Position numbers and translations under genes: made by a program. Positions 47,041 to 59,240 of a DNA stretch of 64,000 bases are shown piece by piece. Under the pieces are notes generated by a model that was given only the letters and a program-made list of their open reading frames with translations, was not told the origin of the DNA and searched no databases. The stretch is taken from positions 2,170,001 through 2,234,000 of the forward strand of contig WOAB01000040.1 of the NCBI GenBank assembly GCA_027886185.1. The letters run 5' to 3'. Numbering within the stretch: position 1 is the first letter of the stretch; every line of letters starts with the position of its first letter. The stretch comes from Rheum nobile. Its lineage: Eukaryota; Streptophyta; Magnoliopsida; Caryophyllales; Polygonaceae.

Positions 47041-48475
47041 ACAGAAAAGCTCTAAAAACTCGTAACAAAATATTCTGGTGGTTACATGGCTCGTGCACAC
47101 AAATGAAACTATATACTATCATTAGGCATTAGATCTGGTTTTATGCTAAATAGAATAATCTAATCATTTTGTAGACCTACTTGCTCTTACTCCTTTCCAT
47201 TTGAATCCCTTCAAAGTGCATCATATTTCTACACGTTTCGCTAACATCTTAATTATGCAATGCCAATTTGTTAACCAACACTAAGTCAAATGGAAATAGC
47301 AATTTTTTTCTTATCCAATCTCCAAATCAAATGCAATTTCTATGCAATATCAGGATGGCTGCAATATCAGGATGGCTTAACAATTTCTAAGTCCAAGAAC
47401 AAAAATTTGAAATATCAGTTGAGTTTGAATTCATTAATTTCAATTGCTATGTCCTCCAATTACTTCCTTGTACCTACTTTGTGGTAAGATTGTAACTTTT
47501 AACTTCCACTCATATTAAAACTTCCTTCTTCAAATAAAGGGTTACCATAACGATTAACAATACTCATTTCAAGTATTAGGCTATTAAGTAAAGTGTGTGT
47601 ATATATACACACAAAATATTGATGTCAGCATCTACAAGCACTTACAAAAAATTTATTAAGTACGCAAACAAATTATAGAGAAAACACTTTGTCCTCAGAT
47701 ATAGATATTGGAGCATGCGATCTAATAAATCTTTTAATTAAATCATTATAAGAACACTCAAATATATTAAGGATAATTTCTTTTATCATTTGATAGCAAT
47801 ATAGCAATGCCAAGCATACACAAAGTTATTCATTTCCATTTGAATCCCTTGAATCCTGTCAGCATAAGGTATTTATTCAATTCCACTAGGAGTAGTTAGA
47901 GTTTTTGTGCATAATTAATGCATCAAATAAATATAATATTTTCTCCAATATTGTATCTCGTAGGTACAACTTACCAAGGCAAGACATATGGTAGTAGTAA
48001 AAAATAACATAATAATTGTGAAGGAGGTTTCAAACCAAGACGTTTTTATCTCTTAGGTACAAGTTACCCCTTAAGTGAATATAATTCCCTCTGTTGAAAA
48101 TTTTAAAAAATTAACCCTTTTTTTTAGCATGTATTGGCTTTTCAAGATGAAAAAATTCATGGTTTTCTAGTTACTTATGATCTCTAAGGTAGAGCTATAT
48201 GTGTGAATATAACTTGTTGAAGATAAGATAACTATAGGTTAATAGTAGCATGCATTTTCCCATAGTTAAAGTTATTCTGCATCCTTGTCTTACAGTCATT
48301 TTTACTTCCTGAAATCTGTATCTTAGTAGTTCTTTTGTACACTCATAACCAGCCTTGTCATCCTTCGCTCCTCTATTGTGTCGGCCTCTCCTCCTCTGCT
48401 AATGTCATCCTTTACCAGGCAAGCTTTGTTCTTTGTTTAGCAATTCGTCCACAAGTGGTTCTCATGTCTTTCACA
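47041..48475. other. AT-rich spacer, no gene recognised
   Basis: Only short open frames. A small direct repeat (GCAATATCAGGATGGCT, twice near 47345-47376) is present. Confidence 0.45.
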
Positions 48476-48480
48476 TTTTG

Positions 48481-48552
48481 TTCTATTAATGTGGTGTCAT
48501 CATTCGTTCTATTTTGTTCTATTGTTGTGGTGTCATCATTCGTTCTATTTTC
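48481..48552 (+). repeat. 36-bp tandem duplication
   Basis: Two units of TTCTATTxxTGTGGTGTCAT plus sixteen bases, at 48481-48516 and 48517-48552, differ at two or three positions. Confidence 0.85.
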
Positions 48553-48599
48553 TAGGAAATAGTTATGTGGATATTTAGGTTCCTTCACTTCGTCTATGA

Positions 48600-48868
48600 C
48601 TGCATGTTTATCTGTCATTTGCACTTGTGATTTTGGTAGAAATGAATTCATGTATTTGGCACATTGATATTTTTTTTTGTATATTTAGCACATTGATAAA
48701 TGATTTGTCTTAATGATCCAAAAGATATAATTGCAGTATATATTCTGTATTTGGCACATTGATATATATATTGATTTAATGAATCATCTTTGTTGCTTGT
48801 ATCATCTCTGTAAGTGCTTATATTGTAGTGGATCTTTAGGTTTCTTCACTTGGTCTATTTTGACATGC
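48600..48868 (+). repeat. Direct repeat copy 1
   Basis: About 260 bp from TTTATCTGTCATTTGCACTT to TAGGTTTCTTCACTTGGTCT recurs at 54411-54640, beyond the PIF-like element. The end phrase also occurs just upstream (about 48568-48600), so this was probably a short tandem array before the 5-kb insertion. Confidence 0.85.
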
Positions 48869-49738
48869 GAGGTGCAGATTTTGTATGATCTGAGTTTTCC
48901 TTTGTATCAAAAAATAGGATTGCCCTTATTTCAAACAAAATCATATACTAAGTCGTGAAAAGTTGGGTTTGCCAAAATATCTATTCTATATTGTTTTTCA
49001 TCCATACAAAAAATCAGTCTAAATGTGCATTTAAGTAACCACTGAAAAGTTGTATAAGCAATAAGCATATTATAGAAATCTGTCAACAACTCTTTCTAAA
49101 AGACTTAGGTTCTGTTCGGTAAAACAATGCTTATACTTATGCTGATGCTTATGCTGATGCTCATGCTGAATTATGTACTTATTTGATGATGATGCTTATG
49201 CTGATATTGATACTTATTTTCTATATGTGTGTTCGGTAAACAATATTTATTAATACTTAATAATTATAAAATTTTTTTATCAAAATTACTAAAATATCCT
49301 TAATTTTTTTAAAATAGCATCACGTTCATATCACGTGATTTGTTTGTTTCTAAAATTTGACACCTTCCACGTGAAGTGCACGTGACTCCATATCAGCATA
49401 ACTCTGCTCTCTTTTCTCTCTTGCCAGATGATCCATACCCGATAAAAAATTTCCAACAAGCAGCAAATTCTCCAGCTTTGCGACGGCGACTCCAACAAGC
49501 AGCAACTTCGCGACGACGACTCCAACTAGGAACGGCGTCGTTTGCGTCGCTGGTCTAGTCCGGTAGGTCCGGTGTCAGGGAGGCTTGTTGTGGTCGTGCT
49601 TGTCTGCCACTGTTAGACACGACTTAGATGAATTTGAACAAGGTTGGTCAAGAGCTTCATTCTCTTGTTTCATATGGATTGATGTGCCTTAATCCTTCGC
49701 CTAATTCAGTTTGATGGACTAATTATTTTGGGGTTAAT

Positions 49739-50080
49739 CGCTAAATCAATTACCCTTTGAATTTAGGGTAATTTATTGTCAATGAATTTAGGGCAATTGA
49801 TTTAGGGGTAATCATTAGCTAATTGATTTAGGGCTAATCGTTAGTTAATTTTGCCTATTTCACTGAATTTAGGGCTAATCGTTAGCTAATTAAATTAGGG
49901 CTTATCATGCTGCATATTTCGCCTATTTCACTGAGTTTAGGGTACTTGGTTAAGGGATAATCATTAGCAATTGATTTATGACAAATCGTTAAGTTAATTT
50001 CACCTATTTCATTGAATTTAGGGTAATTGATTTAGGGATAATCATTAGCTAATTGATTTATGACAAATCGTTAGGGAAAA
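49739..50080 (+). repeat. TTTAGGG-bearing iterons, left side of PIF-like element
   Basis: About eight TTTAGGG occurrences at irregular 15-60 bp intervals, within phrases such as GAATTTAGGGCTAATCGTTA and TTAGCTAATTGATTTAGGG. They are not head-to-tail telomere repeats. Confidence 0.75.
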
Positions 50081-51083
50081 TATCTGGACCAGAGACCGGA
50101 CCGTAATTTCTCTGGTCTAATCTTTTCCGGTCCGGTCCGGGCCACTTTGGAACAGCCCTAGGTTTAACCAATTGCCTTTCAGTTGTATATACCTTGTTTT
50201 TTCTTTCTTTGTAGCTTGTTTCTACATTGATTGATTGGTTGCAAATTCTATCAAAATTTTGTTGTGTAGCCTCATTCATTGGTTCCCTATTACAACCAAT
50301 TGCTTTTGTACTGTCATACATGCAAACAAATGCTTATGAAAAATAAAAATGTTCTGGCATGTATTAAATATATTTAGTCATAATAATTTAGTGGTTGCAT
50401 ATGTTAGTTCCTTTAGAAAGTGGCAGATGTTCTATATTTCTATCAATTTTGGTTAATTCCCTTAGATTTCCAAGTTTTTTAAATCCTTTGTCATGTGAAT
50501 TGTACTCTTTACTTTTCTACGTGCTTTTAAATTCAAGTTCCCTTTACAATTGATCATTTTTCAGTTAAACTTCACTCATTTCAAGTTCCCTTTATAGTTC
50601 ATTATTGTTGTTGTTTAATTTTTCAGGTTGGTGCGGGAATACCCATGGAGCTCTGTTCAAACTGTCAACAAAGTGTTAGTACGTGATAGAGCATCTATAT
50701 ACCTTGTGTTGGACAAGTTGCTACTGGTTTACTTATTGCTTAGGTATACATCAACACAATGTGCGGACTTGAATCTGGCGTCTCCTTGGTAAATTATGTG
50801 TTTGTGAATTAGGTTACTTGTAGTATTATTGTAGAGAATAAAATCAATTATAGTATTTTTCCTGATGCACTCATTCAATGATGTGATTGTGAACAATTTA
50901 GTTGTCCTTGATCTTCTAGGTGGCAATGGCTCAACGGTTGGATGATGCTCAATCAGGGTGCCCACTAAAACGAGGTCATCGATAATGGTCAACATGATCT
51001 GCAGCTTCTTGATACCTTCTTCTTCTTCATCTGGATTTTTCCCATAAAAGATACCTCAAAATTTTGCCTTTTTTTTACCTTGG

Positions 51084-51663
51084 CCTTCTACAAGAATTGG
51101 TCTTGATTGGTATCAACCCCACTACTTTTAGCTTGGAAGTGATTGCTTCGAACTATAGAAATTTGGAGCGGCTGGCACTATGCAGTAGCGAGACCATTCA
51201 TGATGCAGAGCTCTCCTACCTAGCCATGAAGTGCATGGCATTGAAGAAATTGTGTATCAAAAGCTGTCCAATTTCAAATAGCGAGTTGGAGGCTCTTGCT
51301 TGGGGTTTCCCAAACCTAGTGAAGGTGAGGGTCAAGAAGTGTAGGGAAGTGGGCCGTGATATTATCGATTGGTTGAAGATGAGAAGAGAATCCCTGATTG
51401 TTAATCTTGACACTGATGAGGTTGAGCATGTGGATGCTAGTGCTAGTGATGGAGGTGGAGCTCAAGAAGAGGTTTTGGATGCTCCACAACCACTTGTAGA
51501 GGAATATACGCATGTCTATGTCCCGTTGCCTGCAAGCAGCAGCAGCACTCGGCATTCGCTTTTCAGGTCTAAGTTTGGATTCCTGACGGGTAGAAACCTT
51601 GTTCCGTGTGCTTTGAGGAGATGGTCAGTGGGTAACGGTAACAGCAGTAGTAGCAATCCATGA
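51084..51663 (+). pseudogene. 3' part of a VFB/SKIP2-type F-box LRR gene, inside the PIF-like element
   Basis: The frame is open from 51064, with homology from LQELVLIGINPTTFSLE on. It reads through leucine-rich repeats (NLERLALCSSETIHDAEL, ALKKLCIKSCPISNSELEAL) to a family-typical end (HSLFRSKFGFLTGRNLVPC, ALRRWS) and its own stop. In plants VFB proteins are SCF E3 ligase substrate adaptors with an N-terminal F-box. The F-box and first LRRs are absent, so about the last 190 residues are kept. Similarity begins abruptly at LQELVLIG next to a T-rich stretch. The part present has no stops. It could be translated only by fusion to upstream sequence or from an internal Met, so it is classed as a captured fragment. 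Confidence 0.75.
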
Positions 51664-52460
51664 CTGTTCTTTGGTTCTTTGCACATTTTGGAAAAAATGG
51701 CTGGTTACATTTACGGTGTTGCCTGTCATCTTAATTTGTTTGTGGAAGTGTCAACAACTGATCTATTTCAGTTTGGTGTTTGTTTGTTTGTTGAATTCAT
51801 CTGCCACTGTAATTTATCTTCGTTTATTGATACTGCTTGATCATATTTGTTTTGTTCAAATCAGTTGTTGTAGTTTGTCAAAAATGTCTTTGTTGTCAAT
51901 TGGGCATGCAAATTTTTATGTCTTTTTACACTACCTTGTTGTTTCATATTGCCTCAATTCCACTGAGACAGGTGATTTTTGTTTATCTAGATTAAACATC
52001 TCTTGGGCAAGACACTGTAAAATGCTATTGAATGGTACTTTTTCTGGGTGGCACACTGTAAGTTTTGCCTCTGCAGCCCAACATGTAAGACCTTATCATC
52101 TTATGTGGTAAGAATGTTGTGCAGCATCATGTGCTGTCTAAGACCACCTTTGTTTTCCCCCTTCATTATTGTCCTTCGTTAATCTGTCTGTACTTTCATA
52201 GGAATCATTCATCCTATGCTTGATTGATTCCTAAACCAATTTGATCATTCAAGTCTAGGTTTCCCCACGAGGACAACCTAACAATCATCATTAAGCAAAA
52301 GTCATGGGTCTGACTGATTTCAGATTCGAACCTTTTTGTTGTATCAAAATCTAAGAAGGTAACTTCAAATGATTGAGAATGTAAGACAGATCTGATTTAA
52401 ACGGTACAAGTGATTTTAAACGGTACAAGTGATGTCAAATCTAGCAAAGTACTTAACAAA

Positions 52461-53790
52461 CTACACCCTAAACCCTAAACAGCACACACTTCATTGAAGC
52501 AAGCATATTTTAAAAGGGAAAGATGCATGCACAGAGCTCCTTGAAGGCGGGGGTCATCGGATTGTTGCATAACTTTTGGTAACGCCTGTCAAACTACAAC
52601 AAAAGACACTACGGATAATGATAGTAGTTAGTAGTGAAAACATCATTGTTCTTCTATGTTTTTTATGCGGCATCATCCAACAAATCAACAAGTGACATTA
52701 TAACAAGAAAATAAGCATAAAGTTATACAGCTGAACTTATCCAATCAAACTTCATCCAACAAGTAGTAAAAAAAATAGTAAGTATTAAAAGCTTCATCGA
52801 ATAAGCTTCAAGAGTTGTACACTGAAATTCAGCAGTCAAGTAGTAAGTATTAAAAGTCATAAAATCAAAAACACTGTCAATCAGTTAAGCAGTATGTATT
52901 AAATGCCCTAAATTCAGTAGTCAAGTAGTAAATTCTTGCCTAGAAGCCCTAAATTCAAGCAGTTCAAATCTTGATAAGTATCAACAAGCAGTATGTAAAA
53001 GCCCTAAATCTTGATAAGTATCAACAAGAATACACAATCGAAAGTCGAGCAGTAAATTATAATAATTTTCCCTAAATTGTTTTGATCTTCATCGACACTC
53101 AAGCAGTAAATCTTGATAAATATCAACAAGAACACATTTTGATAACACCTATTTTTTGTTAGTTTTGACCATGCCCTTCATATTCTACTGCTAATAAGAA
53201 ATCTTGAGATTGACAAATAAACTTGTGATATATTTGAACATTGTAGAGTTTTACATTGAATCACATTACATACATATAACATAGCACACAAGAATTAAGT
53301 CACAAAACAAACACAAATTTTCTTACTTTCTGAAGTAGCACCAGCTTATAGCATTATAAACTAAGGTTAACACTTGTATGGTACCTCAGACCTCCCAAGT
53401 TTCTTCAAGGCAGTGTGTAAGCTGCACACAAGAAGTTAAACAAGAGATAGTAAATAAAAACAGGGAAAACCGTGGATTCAAGGAGACGTGAATCAAGGAA
53501 AGTGCTTACGAGCCTACAAGGCGGTTAGCCAAGTTGCAGCATTTGGGGATGGTAATGGCAACCTCGGGCTAAAACCAAAAGTCCTAGAATCAAAATGCAT
53601 AGAATCAAAAGCCCTAAATCCAATCGAAAGCCATTATGACGAAAACCTAAAATTCAAAGCAACACCAGGAAGAATTATAAGAACATGATGCCAAAATCAA
53701 CCCCAAAATCGAAAGAAGAACAATAACATTGAATGAAAATAGAATTCACTGGCGATGAAGATATTAAACTTGCGAATCTAAACCCTAAAC
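52461..53790 (+). repeat. CCCTAAA-bearing iterons, right side of PIF-like element
   Basis: About eight CCCTAAA occurrences (near 52466, 52473, 52908, 52953, 52993, 53071, 53607, 53780), many within AAGCCCTAAATTCAAGCAG or AATCTTGATAAGTATCAACAAG phrases. The motif is the reverse complement of that near the left end. Confidence 0.6.
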
Positions 53791-54410
53791 TTTCGATTGA
53801 AAGAAAACCAAACCCCAAAAAATGAACAAAAAATTCGGAGAAAATCACCTATGGAGAGGAGAGGAAGAAACACCCATGGAGGAGAGGAGGATGACTGAGA
53901 GAAGAGAGGGGTTGAACGTACCTAGAGCGAGTCGTCGAGCGAAGAGCAAGGTATGGAAATCGTGAGTCATCATCAAGCTTCGAAGGCGAGCTTCCAGATG
54001 TCGGGGGAAATCTTTTCTCTTCAGGGGCAATTCTTGGAAATCAATCTTTGGAGCTTACAGGATAAGTACCCAAAGTAGAGGAAAGTAGAGGGTATGAACT
54101 TTTTTTTGTGGCATTTTTAAGTAAGTGAAAGCAGTTTAAAGTATTTTGGGGTAAGAAAAAATATATTTACCGAACATGCCATCCAAACTACTTTTATGGA
54201 AGAAAAAAAAGCAAAAGGAAAAAATAAAGTAGAAAAAAACAGAAATGAGTAACATACCGAACGGAGCCTTAATTAAGTGGCTTATGTTTACTCAATTTTT
54301 TTAGCTTGTGGAAAAGTTTGGAATGTTAATTCAGATTTAATTCTTTTTTTCATGATGAAGAGTTGAAAGGTGTTGTTCTCATCTTTGCAAATAAGCAGGT
54401 TAGTACTATA

Positions 54411-54640
54411 ACTGCATGATTATCTGTCATTTGCACTTGTGATTTTAGGAGAAATGAATTCATGTGTGCACACTATGTGTAAATGATTTGTCTTAATGAT
54501 CCAGAAGATATAATTGCACTATATCTTCTGTATTTGGCACATTGATATTTCTTGATTTAATGAATCATATTTGTTGCTTGTATCGTCTTTGTAAGTGCTT
54601 ATATTGTAGTGGATCTTTAGGTTTCTTCACTTGGTCGATA
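54411..54640 (+). repeat. Direct repeat copy 2
   Basis: Partner of 48600-48868. It lacks about 30 bp present in copy 1 and has scattered substitutions. Without the PIF-like insertion the two copies would start about 650 bp apart. Confidence 0.85.
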
Positions 54641-54650
54641 GAGTATCTTG

Positions 54651-55446
54651 AAAATCAATTCTTTTAAGCTCCCCTAGTAGGAAGAAAACTTATTTCTCTT
54701 TAATTCTAAACTTTTTCCCATTGATAATTTTAAACTTTATCATCTATCCTAGCTTTTTGTTCAAGAATTTAGAGAAGGTGTTGTGATGTTAGGATTCAAG
54801 GAACTATCTTTTTTATCTTGCTTGTTGAATCCAATTTAATGAATAGACATCTCTATTTTGTTTCATAGTTGTAGTGTCCACGACAATAAAATTCGATTGA
54901 GAGTGGATATTATGTCTTAAGGTTTATGCAAGAGATAATATTGAGAAGAAGTGTTATTATCCCAAAGATAGTACGACCTTCATACTTTATACATACTTTA
55001 TAAATGACATTGTTGTTTTCCTAATATTAAGTTATTATAAGTAACTTCATCTAAATTTACAGTGGTACGGCAAGAAGAACATTTATTTAGATGACGAGAT
55101 TGATGAAACTAGAAAGGAATGGATATAGTATTTGCCTCGTCTCATCTTTTAGGTAAGAAGTCGCTTAGCTTTATTCTTTTTTTCTTTAGTTTCCTTTTCA
55201 TCTTGTTAAGTAGTTTGCATTTGATTAAGCTTGTTAACTAGTTTTATACAATGTTTACTATATGAAATTTGCAACACTTACAGGGTAATGGCTAACGGAG
55301 ATTATGAATGAAAGATAGACATGTGCAAAACAATGAGTATTAGCTACTAACATAACTATATTTTGGTTATTTGTAGTTGTGACATTGTGTTGGCAATGAC
55401 ATATATTGTTTTAGTTAATTGTAGTTGTGACATTGAGTTGGCAATG
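54651..55446. other. Spacer, no gene recognised
   Basis: AT-rich. Near 55075 a short stretch reads WYGKKNIYLDDEIDETRKEW without family recognition. At about 55376-55446 a 47-bp unit with TGTAGTTGTGACATTG and GTTGGCAATG is tandemly repeated right up to the following LTR. Confidence 0.4.
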
Positions 55447-56799
55447 TGATAACAACAATTTGTCGTGCTAATTACTACTATGCAAGTAATCCAAACAAAC
55501 CTAATACATAGTCTTAAGTAAGTAAGGGTCGAGTCCACAGGGAGACAAATTCTATCTTTATGTATAATTTCTATGTCAATCTTTAAGTAGCCAGAGGGGG
55601 GTTTTGTGTGTTTTAGAAGATCTAAGCATGCAAAGGCAAACAAACTAAAGATTATGAACTCAGTAATTGGGGAAAGAGCTCAACCAAACAAACATCCACT
55701 ATTCGTATGACAAGTTGATCCTAGACAGTCATTCAATATCTCATGCAATGGAAATTTCTATTCCTTTTCTAAAGTAACTACAAACACAACCAGATACTTA
55801 TAGCACTAACTAGTTAAACAACCATAAAACCATCAAGATTCAGTTTAACAGCAGCATTAAGCCTAGGAATATAATTAGGATACAATCTAGCATAAAACAA
55901 CCAGCTTTTATCCTAGAATGTAAATCAATTCTCTTCTACATAAGACTAGCACAACCAGATACTAGTACGATGCAGTTGCTACTCCGATAAAGATATGCTC
56001 AACCAGTAACAATCTAAATCTAGCAATCAATCAATAGAGACAATACCTAGTTGCGTAGGCTAGAAACTGTCAATATTAATCATAAGCAATTCAAGCAAGA
56101 GAATAGATAAAATCCATGCGATAGATAAGGAACGAAAATCTCACAACTTTATCAAAATGAAAGCTTCAGTTGTCTGACTAAGCCAGGAAGGCTTAGTTCT
56201 TCATAACAGAGTACGTAGAATAGAGAAAAGATGAAAAACGATGATAAGGGAGGCCAAGCTCCCTTCTAACCCTAAATACTAGAAAATAATAAAAAGTCTT
56301 CAAAAGTAAATCAAAAACGAAATAATAAAAACACTAATAATAATCCAAAATAACAAAATAATGAAAAGTGGTTCGGTTCCGCATCCGACGCGGTGGCGGT
56401 CGCCGTAAGCCTGGCGGCGGTCGCCACCAGAACATTTGTTGAGATTTCTTCGGTTCAGCTCCTGCGACACCTCCGTAAAAACGCCATAACTTTTGATTCC
56501 CAACTCGGATTGCGCTCATATTTTGAAGACTTGCATTAGACTTCAAGAGATAACTCCTCGAATTGGAATCACTCCATTTGTTCTTCTACTCTCGTGTGGA
56601 CTCTCTCCTTGGTTCTTCTTCGTCTCCTCAGTGGTCAACTCCTCTTCCTCTGGATATCTTCAATTTGCTTCTCCAGACCACCAAATCCACACTTCTCCTC
56701 TCTAACTCCATAATCCACAGTTGTGCACTAAATCCATCCAAATAGCACCTCAAACCTGATAACAACCCCTAGAAATGCACTACAAAATAGTGACGATCA
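55447..56799 (-). mobile_element. LTR of an Athila/Tat-like Ty3/gypsy element, minus strand
   Basis: Read on the minus strand it begins TGATCGTCACTATTTTG at 56799 and ends TTGTTGTTATCA at 55447 (1,353 bp). Immediately upstream on that strand (56800-56815) is AAGCATGGGGGATT, a polypurine tract, so this is the 3' LTR. It contains a phrase like GGTCGAGTCCACAGGGAGAC, common in plant gypsy LTRs, and a GC-rich inverted patch (GGTGGCGACCGCCGCCAGG) near 56420. The 5' LTR is not in the window, so no target duplication can be tested. Confidence 0.6.
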
Positions 56800-58330
56800 A
56801 ATCCCCCATGCTTAAACCTTGCTCGTCCTCGAGTAAGCTAAAGTAAACCTACTCTTCCATTCAATCCCCAAGGTTTCAGGAAGCATAGAAAACTCAACCC
56901 CTCCAAGAATCACACCTAACAATAAACTCCAGGCACCCATACAATAAGCACAGCACAACATATAATAACTCACAACACCACACACATCCAAGCTAAAAGG
57001 AAAGCAGAGTACTTTCCCCAAGCTTATCCCAAACACCATAGAGTGAATAAAAAAAATAAAAAATCCTATCTTCCATCTATCTTCTTATACCTCTAGAGTG
57101 ACCTACCCGAATCCTCCTTATATCACCTCTTCTTATGTCGCCACGCCAGTAAAAATGATGATTCCTATAAATCACTCTTCTTCTTTTCACTCATTTTGCC
57201 AAGGCGCCCTTTCGGGTTTTTACCAAGCCACTCATTTCATTTTTCAATAGATGGGCTCATAGTATACTCACATCACTCTTGACCAATTATTACCCCAGCC
57301 TAATGCTGGTCTAAGTCACTTGCTTATTACCTAGGCCGCCTTTTCAGGTTTTCGACCTATCCCAAGATTTCAATTTTTGCCTTTTTTCAAATTTTTGGCT
57401 CTTTTTTCATTTTTTCCTTTCCTCAACGACGCAACAAGTATAGAATCCTCCCCCATGCTTAAACATTGCATTGTCCTCAATGTAATGAAAGACAAAAAGA
57501 ATAAAGCATAGGGAAGACAAAGAATGGACTCACAAACGTCGCCAAGCTGCTTGGACACTGAAGGTGTCGTTGGCGGTCTTCATAATATATGCACAGGTCT
57601 CTAGTGTTGGGCGGGTGTCTTCATCTCAACTCTACCGTGCAACCATAGGGAACCACTGTAAGGTGTGGTGGTCATTAAGGAAATCAGAGTTGCACGGCCT
57701 TCAACTCCATCAGCTCCTACCATGCGACCAAAAGGAACCATTCTGGTGAATAGTGGTATAACAAGTATGGCGGGGTTGCATGGCCTTCAACGAACACAAA
57801 AATGGGGCCCAGATGTAATCGTGGTGTGGGCCCTAGTGTTCTTCCTCCTCAGCTGCCAATTATAGGGCCATCATCGTTGTCAATTAAAAGTGTAGGTCTA
57901 ATGTCTCCTCCATGACAACATGATGTGCACCATCTCCGTGGGGAACTCTGGATAGCTGGCCTTGGTCGATTTTTTTCTTCTCCCCGTTTAAGGTTTTTTC
58001 AGGGATTTTTTTTTTATTAACCTTGTCCATCATGTATTGATACGATGGGAGATTCTTATAACTCGTAGAGGTGGTGCCTCTTATTTTTATCTTTGTCTTT
58101 TAGCAACCCCTATATGCCTTTGAAGAGTTACACATCATTCCATAATTGTCTCCAAGAATTTACAACTTGTTAAATTGTACCATTTATGTTATCACCATTA
58201 GGATATGGTATAGCAGTTTATAATGCAAATATAACAAGACACAAACATGAACACAAACAACATTTTGACACCAGATTCTAGGCTATTATTTTCGATCCAC
58301 CCATTGTTTTAGCTAATGATTCGCAATCCA
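56800..58330 (-). other. Non-coding internal region of the Athila/Tat-like element; distal part unassigned
   Basis: Adjoins the polypurine tract. TTGAGGACAATGCAATGTTT precedes AAGCATGGGGGAGG (about 57480-57447), the same arrangement as in the 3' region of the complete Athila element. CGAAAAC/CTGAAAAGGCGGCC-type phrases occur near 57330. No ORF is recognised. The element's left part seems truncated somewhere before the MULE remnant at 58.36 kb. Confidence 0.45.
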
Positions 58331-58359
58331 ACAAGTATGTTTTTTCACATATTTCCGTA

Positions 58360-59240
58360 TCATAAACAAATTCGTCTTCTCGTCAGTTCCAGGTGCATGC
58401 CTCCACTGTGCATCTCACATAAAGACATCTTGGGCTAGATCTCTCCTCCCTCGTGTTGAAGAAATTTCTAACAGCCAACCAATTTAAAGCATCCTTGAGT
58501 TCTTCTTTTGAGGATATGTCTTGACAACACAAAATGGATGATTTTCCTTTGTAGAATCTTCCTCCTCCAAGTTCAATTGCTCACATGGTTTCCTCCTCTT
58601 TCTAGGTTGTACTATATGTGCATATTTTGCCTTCACCTCTATCAAGTTTTTCTCATTCACATCAATAAACAATCTTGTCTATTTCATTTTCATTATCATA
58701 TATAATAATTGTGAATTCCCCTTCTTTATTAAGCACACAATATGTGCTTTATGGTCGTTTTCTCGATCCCCGATGAGTAGAGGCATCTTCTTCTTCATCG
58801 CTGGAAATAATAACAATAGACTTCCCTTTGTCCTTTGCCTCTTGGCCCCTTCTCATCGAACCATACTTCTCAGAAGATATCGTGTCGATGTACATGATAT
58901 CATTGTCATCAAGGTTCATGGGATTGTTGTAATATGATTCCTCAAAATTGCAGTCAACTATAACATGGCCTTGTTTTTCTTCCGCTTTTCCTCCTCCCTA
59001 AATCAATGGAACCAAGATGGATTTTTATTGTGGTGTTCCTTTCATGTATACCGTCATGAGATTGAGTTAAGAATGTGTAACTGCAACCCAATCCAGTTCC
59101 TTCTCTCCACGCGAGTTGAAGAACTTATAAACATCGAAATCTCCTTCATCATTCAAATCAAACGATCTGAAGTTTCCTTTCCATGTTGTACATATGTGAA
59201 CTATAGGTCATAATACTTTATGTCCACCTTTAACTTATCC
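58360..59240 (-). pseudogene. MULE transposase N-terminal remnant
   Basis: On the minus strand, acidic linker sequence (NDIMYIDTISSEKYGSMRRG, SIVIISSDEEEDASTHRG) is followed, in broken frames, by KTYPQKEELKDALNWLAV, a gap, then HAPGTDEKTNLFMIRKYVKK and HTCWI. This follows the usual MuDR N-terminal domain with its F-I-K and HTC landmarks. Several stops and shifts are present. No catalytic core follows, and the piece is cut near 58.3 kb. Confidence 0.5.

Larger units (their letters stand above)
49108..54268 (+). mobile_element. PIF/Harbinger-like element carrying an F-box gene fragment
   Basis: The ends GGTTCTGTTCGGTA and TACCGAACGGAGCC are inverted repeats (12 of 14 match), flanked by TTA at 49105-49107 and 54269-54271. 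A GGxxCTGTTCGG end with a 3-bp TTA duplication fits PIF/Harbinger. Its length of 5,161 bp suits an autonomous element, but I find no DDE transposase or Myb-like ORF. Instead it holds the 3' part of a VFB/SKIP2-type gene (51084-51663). TTTAGGG-containing repeats lie near the left end and CCCTAAA repeats near the right end. It is best read as a Pack-type, gene-carrying non-autonomous element. Orientation is given by the cargo gene. Confidence 0.7.

Noticed and set aside
49739..50080. Interstitial telomere tract
   Set aside because: TTTAGGG units are scattered within longer irregular phrases and never head to tail.
51671..52111. 146-codon frame after the F-box fragment
   Set aside because: Follows the native stop of the VFB-like fragment. 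Its Cys/Leu/Phe-rich composition is typical of T-rich 3' UTR read in frame.
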